Below, piece by piece: positions 59,946-64,000 of a stretch of DNA of 64,000 nt. The notes beneath the pieces were generated by a model, which saw nothing but the letters and a program-made list of their open reading frames with translations, was not told the DNA's origin and did no database searches. Source of the DNA: Klebsiella aerogenes KCTC 2190. GTDB taxonomy: Bacteria > Pseudomonadota > Gammaproteobacteria > Enterobacterales > Enterobacteriaceae. The stretch lies in assembly GCF_000215745.1 (NCBI RefSeq), contig NC_015663.1, positions 2,294,001 through 2,358,000 of the forward strand, given 5' to 3'. Position 1 is the stretch's first letter; each line of letters begins with the position of its first letter. A program made the position numbers and the translations under genes.

Positions 59946-60922
59946 TGGGTATTAACAATCATTTTGATGGCGAGATTAAGCGCCGTGATAAAACTGCCGA
60001 CGTCCGCTTTTCCCTGACCGGCTAATTCCAGCGCGGTACCGTGGTCAACGGAGGTACGAATAAAAGGTAAACCGAGCGTAATATTCACGCCACGGCCAAA
60101 GCCCTGGTATTTTAGCACGGGCAGGCCCTGATCGTGGTACATCGCGAGTACCGCATCGGCATTATCGAGATATTTTGGCTGAAAAAGGGTATCCGCAGGC
60201 AATGGACCGCTAAGATTCATGCCCTTCGCCCGCATCTCTTCCAGCACCGGAATGATGGTATCGATCTCTTCCGTCCCCATGTGGCCACCTTCGCCGGCGT
60301 GGGGATTCAGGCCGCAAACCAGCACGTGCGGTTGAGCGATGCCAAATTTATGCCGCAGATCGGCATCCAGGATGGTAATCACTTCGCGCAGCAGCTCCGG
60401 CGTAATCGCCTCGCTTATTGCCTTTAGCGGAAGATGGGTCGTGGCCAGCGCGACCCGCAGCTCCTCGGTCGCCAGCATCATGACCACTTTACTGGCGTGA
60501 GCGCGCTCTTCGAAGAACTCGGTATGACCGGTAAAGGCGATACCGGCGTCGTTAATGTTGCCTTTGTGCACCGGCCCGGTAATCAGCGCCGCGAATTCGC
60601 CATTAAGGCAGCCATCGCAGGCGCGCGCCAGCGTTTCCACCACATAGCCGCCATTCTCGACATTGAGCACGCCCGGCTGCACCGGCGCGTTGAGGGGGAC
60701 GGAAAGCAGCGTGAGCGTTCCTGCCCGCTGAGGCTGCGGAGGGCGCGTTGGATCGTAGGGGAGGAGCGCTAAAGGAAGACCGAGCTGGCAGGCTCGGTCA
60801 GTTAACAGGGCGCCATCGGCGCAAATAACCAGTTCAACCGGCCAGTCGCGCTGCGCAAGCTCGGCGACAAGGTCGGGACCAATCCCTGCGGGTTCGCCGG
60901 GAGTGATAACAACACGTTGCAT
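59942..60922 (-). CDS. pdxA: 4-hydroxythreonine-4-phosphate dehydrogenase
   Basis: 326 residues (E. coli 329). [34 protein letters not shown] with the substrate-binding residues, the metal-binding His in [23 protein letters not shown], and [16 protein letters not shown]. It acts in the DXP-dependent pyridoxal phosphate pathway. It follows surA across 112 bases. Confidence 0.97.
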   Translation of the reverse strand: MQRVVITPGEPAGIGPDLVAELAQRDWPVELVICADGALLTDRACQLGLPLALLPYDPTRPPQPQRAGTLTLLSVPLNAPVQPGVLNVENGGYVVETLARACDGCLNGEFAALITGPVHKGNINDAGIAFTGHTEFFEERAHASKVVMMLATEELRVALATTHLPLKAISEAITPELLREVITILDADLRHKFGIAQPHVLVCGLNPHAGEGGHMGTEEIDTIIPVLEEMRAKGMNLSGPLPADTLFQPKYLDNADAVLAMYHDQGLPVLKYQGFGRGVNITLGLPFIRTSVDHGTALELAGQGKADVGSFITALNLAIKMIVNTQ

Positions 60923-60966
60923 AGAAACGTTCCTTCGGGCTCGTTATTGCCCGGCTACGCAGTCAA

Positions 60967-60984
60967 CCCCAGCGTTTGCTGGGG
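60967..60984 (-). other. intercistronic hairpin between surA and pdxA
   Basis: CCCCAGC pairs with GCTGGGG around a GTTT loop in the 112-base gap. There is no T-run on the minus strand, so RNA stability or partial attenuation is more likely than termination. Confidence 0.6.
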
Positions 60985-61034
60985 CGACCGGTCTACCCTC
61001 CGGCACGTCTTAACGTGGCGCAGAGGGCTGAACT

Positions 61035-62321
61035 TTAGTTGCTCAGAATTTTGACGTAAGCGCTGGCGCGCTGTTCCTGCATCCAGGTTGCCGCTTCTTC
61101 AGAGAATTTGCGGTTCATCAGCATGCGGTAAGCGCGGTCTTTCTGCGCGGCGTCGGTTCTGTCGACGTTGCGGGTATCCATCAGTTGGATTAGATGCCAG
61201 CCGAAGGAGGAGTGAACCGGACCGCTAGTCTGGCCTTTGTTGAGGCGCATCAGCGCATCGCGGAACGCAGGATCGAAGATATCCGGCGTTGCCCAGCCTA
61301 AGTCGCCGCCCTGGTTGGCGGAGCCCGGGTCCTGAGAAAACTCTTTCGCTGCTTTATCGAAAGTCGTTTTACCGCTCTTAATGTCTGCCGCAATCTGCTC
61401 CAGCTTCGCCTGGGCCTGGGCGTCATTCATGATCGGCGACGGCTTCAGCAGGATGTGACGGGCATGAACTTCGGTGACGGAGATATTCTGGCTGCCGCCG
61501 CGCATATCGTTCACTTTTAGGATGTGGAAGCCGACGCCGGAACGAATCGGACCGACAACATCGCCTTTCTTCGCGGTACTCAGCGCCTGCGCGAAGATAC
61601 CCGGCAGCTCCTGAATACGGCCCCAACCCATCTGGCCGCCTTTCAGCGCCTGCTGGTCAGCGGAATAGGTGATAGCCAGTTTGCCGAAGTTAGCGCCGCT
61701 ACGGGCCTGTTCAACGACGGACTTCGCCTGTTCTTCCGCAGCCGCAACCTGATCGGAGGTCGGGTTTTCCGGCAGCGCGATCAGGATGTGGCTCAGGTTC
61801 AGCTCGGTGCTGGCATCGTTCTGATCGCCAATCTGCTTGGCCAGCGCTTCAACTTCCTGCGGCAGCACGGTGATGCGGCGGCGCACTTCGTTGTTACGCA
61901 CTTCCGAAATCAGCATCTCTTTACGGATCTGGTTACGGTAGGTGTTGTAGTTGATGCCTTCATAGGCCAGACGGCTACGCATCTGATCCATCGACATGTT
62001 GTTCTGTTTGGCGATGTTAGCGATGGCCTGATCAAGCTGATCGTCGCTGACTTTTACGCCCATTTTCTGCCCCATTTGCAGAACGATCTGGTCCATGATC
62101 AATCTTTCGAGGATCTGATGACGCAGGGTTGCGTCATCCGGCAGCTGCTGTCCCGCCTGACCAGCGTTGAGCTTCACCGACTGCATCAGACCATCGACGT
62201 CGCTTTCCAGAACAACGCCATTATTGACGACAGCCGCTACTTTATCGACCACCTGCGGGGCGGCGAAACTGGTATTCGCGATCATGGCGATACCGAGAAG
62301 CAGCGTTTTCCAGTTCTTCAT
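61035..62321 (-). CDS. surA: periplasmic chaperone and peptidyl-prolyl isomerase SurA
   Basis: 428 residues, the E. coli length. Signal peptide [20 protein letters not shown]. The N-terminal chaperone domain ([20 protein letters not shown]) is followed by two parvulin domains ([34 protein letters not shown]) and a C-terminal helix ending AYVKILSN. It escorts outer-membrane proteins such as LptD, whose gene is upstream, and would also serve the usher and autotransporter encoded in this window. Confidence 0.98.
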   Translation of the reverse strand: MKNWKTLLLGIAMIANTSFAAPQVVDKVAAVVNNGVVLESDVDGLMQSVKLNAGQAGQQLPDDATLRHQILERLIMDQIVLQMGQKMGVKVSDDQLDQAIANIAKQNNMSMDQMRSRLAYEGINYNTYRNQIRKEMLISEVRNNEVRRRITVLPQEVEALAKQIGDQNDASTELNLSHILIALPENPTSDQVAAAEEQAKSVVEQARSGANFGKLAITYSADQQALKGGQMGWGRIQELPGIFAQALSTAKKGDVVGPIRSGVGFHILKVNDMRGGSQNISVTEVHARHILLKPSPIMNDAQAQAKLEQIAADIKSGKTTFDKAAKEFSQDPGSANQGGDLGWATPDIFDPAFRDALMRLNKGQTSGPVHSSFGWHLIQLMDTRNVDRTDAAQKDRAYRMLMNRKFSEEAATWMQEQRASAYVKILSN

Positions 62322-62375
62322 ACTTTTTCCATTTCAATTAACCGCAAATGCGGATTACGTTTTAAACCAGACGCC

Positions 62376-64000
62376 TTACAGGGAGCTCTGGTACGGCAAA
62401 ATGTTCGAGCGCAGCATCTGCTGGGTGCCAAGTCCGTAGTTGGAGCTCAGACCACGCAGTTCGATGTTGATACCGAAGGTGTTATCGTATTTGCTCTCGC
62501 CGCCGTTGCTGTTGTTATCCCAGCCGTTGAGCTTACGTTCGTAGCCAAGGCGGATAGCGTAGCAGCAAGAGTTGTACTGCACCCCTAACATCTGGTTAGC
62601 CGCTTTTTTGGTATTGGTATCGAAGTAGTATGCGCCGACCACTGACCAACGATCGACAATCGGCCAACTGGCGGTCATACCTACCTGAGAAATACCTTCT
62701 TTATACTGCTGAGCGGTGGAATACGAAGGCAGCGTCGCCTGAATATATTCCGGACTCGCATAACGGTAGTTCAGTTGCACTAAGCGGTTTTCGTCGCGGC
62801 GGTATTCAATGGTTCCGTTGCCGGTTGCGACGTTATCCAGACGCGTATCATACTGGATCCCCCCGCGTAAACCCCAGTCATCGGAGATGCGCCAGTAAGT
62901 GTCGCCGGCCCACACCAGTGAACCCGTGGTGTCGTTATTCTCCCAGTTGATGTTGTCCGCACCGGTCCGGGACTCGGTGAAATAGTAGATTTGACCAACG
63001 GAAATATTAAAACGTTCAACGGCCGCGTCATCATATACGCGAGATGTGACGCCGGTGGTGACCTGATTGGCTGATGCGATACGGTCCAAACCGCTGTAGG
63101 AGCGGTCGCGGAACAGGCCGCTATAGTCGGACTGCAGCAGGGTCGAGTCGTAGGCGCCGATGTGGCTCTGGTCGCGATACGGGATATACAGATACTGCAT
63201 GCGCGGTTCCAGGGTTTGGGTATAACCCTCCTGCATATCGCGCTCGAAGACCAATTTGCCGTCAATTTTGAACTCTGGCATCACGCGGTTAACGGAATCT
63301 TTGTAATCGGTACCGTTGGCCGCGTTGTACTTATCGAGATTGCTCTGCTGGTAATGCGTCGCCAGCAGCTTCGCCTCGGTATTGATGCTTCCCCAGCCGT
63401 TAGACAGCGGCAGGTTGATCGTCGGCTCTACGTGCAGACGCGTCGCTTCCGGCATATCGCCGTTGGTGTTGACGAAGTGCACCGCCTGCGCATACAGATG
63501 AGTATCGAATGGACCGACGTCATTCTGGTAGGCGTTAATATCCAGCTGCGGTTCGGCGCCGTAGGAGTTGCTTGAGCTACGGTCGAAGACCTGGAACTGT
63601 TTGGTCGACACGGTGGCGTCAAAATGCTGGTTAACGTAGCCGGCGCTGAATTTTTGCGTCGCGTAGCCGTCGGTACTGGAGCCGTACTTGGAGCTGAAAT
63701 CGTTAAAGTAATCCGGGTCGCTGACTTTGGTGTAGTCGGCGTTCAGGCGCCAGACCTGATCGATAACCGCGTTGTGGTTCCAGTAGAACATCCAGCGGCG
63801 GCTGTTGCTGTCGTTAGAATGATCGTCTTCGTACACTTTATCAGACGGCAGATAATCGAATTCAAATAAACCTGCGCCCGCCTGAGTCAGATAGCGGAAT
63901 TCGTTTTCCCACATCACGCCGCCGCGTTTATTCATGTAGTGCGGCGTAATCGTGGCGTCGAAGTTCGGCGCGATATTCCAGTAATAAGGCAGTGAGAATT
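62376..64000 (-). CDS. lptD: LPS-assembly protein LptD, C-terminal part (start lies beyond the window)
   Basis: The frame is open to the window edge (first readable residues [21 protein letters not shown]), so ~540 residues of a ~780-residue protein are present. These are the outer-membrane beta barrel: [44 protein letters not shown] and the C-terminal [19 protein letters not shown], whose adjacent cysteines form the disulfides to the N-terminal domain, ending NILPYQSSL. With LptE it inserts LPS in the outer leaflet. It leads the operon with surA. Confidence 0.97.
   Translation of the reverse strand, partial: FSLPYYWNIAPNFDATITPHYMNKRGGVMWENEFRYLTQAGAGLFEFDYLPSDKVYEDDHSNDSNSRRWMFYWNHNAVIDQVWRLNADYTKVSDPDYFNDFSSKYGSSTDGYATQKFSAGYVNQHFDATVSTKQFQVFDRSSSNSYGAEPQLDINAYQNDVGPFDTHLYAQAVHFVNTNGDMPEATRLHVEPTINLPLSNGWGSINTEAKLLATHYQQSNLDKYNAANGTDYKDSVNRVMPEFKIDGKLVFERDMQEGYTQTLEPRMQYLYIPYRDQSHIGAYDSTLLQSDYSGLFRDRSYSGLDRIASANQVTTGVTSRVYDDAAVERFNISVGQIYYFTESRTGADNINWENNDTTGSLVWAGDTYWRISDDWGLRGGIQYDTRLDNVATGNGTIEYRRDENRLVQLNYRYASPEYIQATLPSYSTAQQYKEGISQVGMTASWPIVDRWSVVGAYYFDTNTKKAANQMLGVQYNSCCYAIRLGYERKLNGWDNNSNGGESKYDNTFGINIELRGLSSNYGLGTQQMLRSNILPYQSSL

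Overview
The window is a chromosomal stretch from a member of the Enterobacteriaceae. The core gene order nhaA-nhaR-rpsT-ribF-ileS-lspA-fkpB-ispH-rihC ... dapB-carAB ... kefFC-folA-apaH-apaG-rsmA-pdxA-surA-lptD is that of the E. coli/Salmonella/Klebsiella 'minute 1' region. A Klebsiella-like lineage (Klebsiella/Raoultella or a close relative) is the best guess. The reasons are the citS-oadGAB-citAB operon divergent from citCDEFG, with no citX between citF and citG, and protein lengths and residues that fit the Klebsiella citrate proteins. No 16S or other decisive marker is present, so the genus is inferred.

Layout. 1-4052: the tail of a GH18 chitinase and a ~1023-residue carbohydrate-binding protein. 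4371-13303: a chaperone-usher fimbrial locus in the order of Salmonella bcfABCDEFGH, preceded by a winged-helix regulator and followed by a tiny pilin-like secreted protein. 13424-23019: conserved core (nhaAR, rpsT, ribF-ileS-lspA-fkpB-ispH, rihC). 23023-30444: an AT-richer accessory cluster with a LysR regulator, a PrpF-type isomerase, two SLC13/DASS-type carboxylate transporters and an aconitase-family hydratase; it resembles E. coli ybhDHIJ with an extra transporter. 30514-32168: a second LysR gene divergent from a free-standing alanyl-tRNA editing protein. 32174-44627: anaerobic citrate fermentation, with the CitAB two-component system, the Na+-pumping oxaloacetate decarboxylase OadGAB, the citrate carrier CitS and the citrate lyase genes citCDEFG. 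44855-50522: dapB and carAB. 50691-53816: a small lipoprotein and a large autotransporter, at the site where E. coli K-12 has its cai/fix genes. 54188-64000: kefFC, folA, then the minus-strand operon lptD-surA-pdxA-rsmA-apaG-apaH, with lptD running off the window.

How it works together. CitS imports citrate with Na+. Citrate lyase (CitDEF, with its prosthetic group made and activated through CitG and CitC) cleaves it to acetate and oxaloacetate. OadGAB decarboxylates oxaloacetate and pumps Na+. CitA senses citrate and CitB drives both divergent operons, where a good CRP site is visible. In this sequence oadA carries two single-base insertions about 120 bp apart that together break the reading frame, so either the pathway is damaged here or the assembly has homopolymer errors.

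Most interesting points: the isomerase/aconitase/two-transporter cluster (substrate unknown), the broken oadA, a hairpin-bounded element between citS and oadG, a directly repeated REP-like unit bracketing a ~380-bp segment between folA and apaH, the miniature pilin-like protein, and the large carbohydrate-binding protein with no visible signal peptide.
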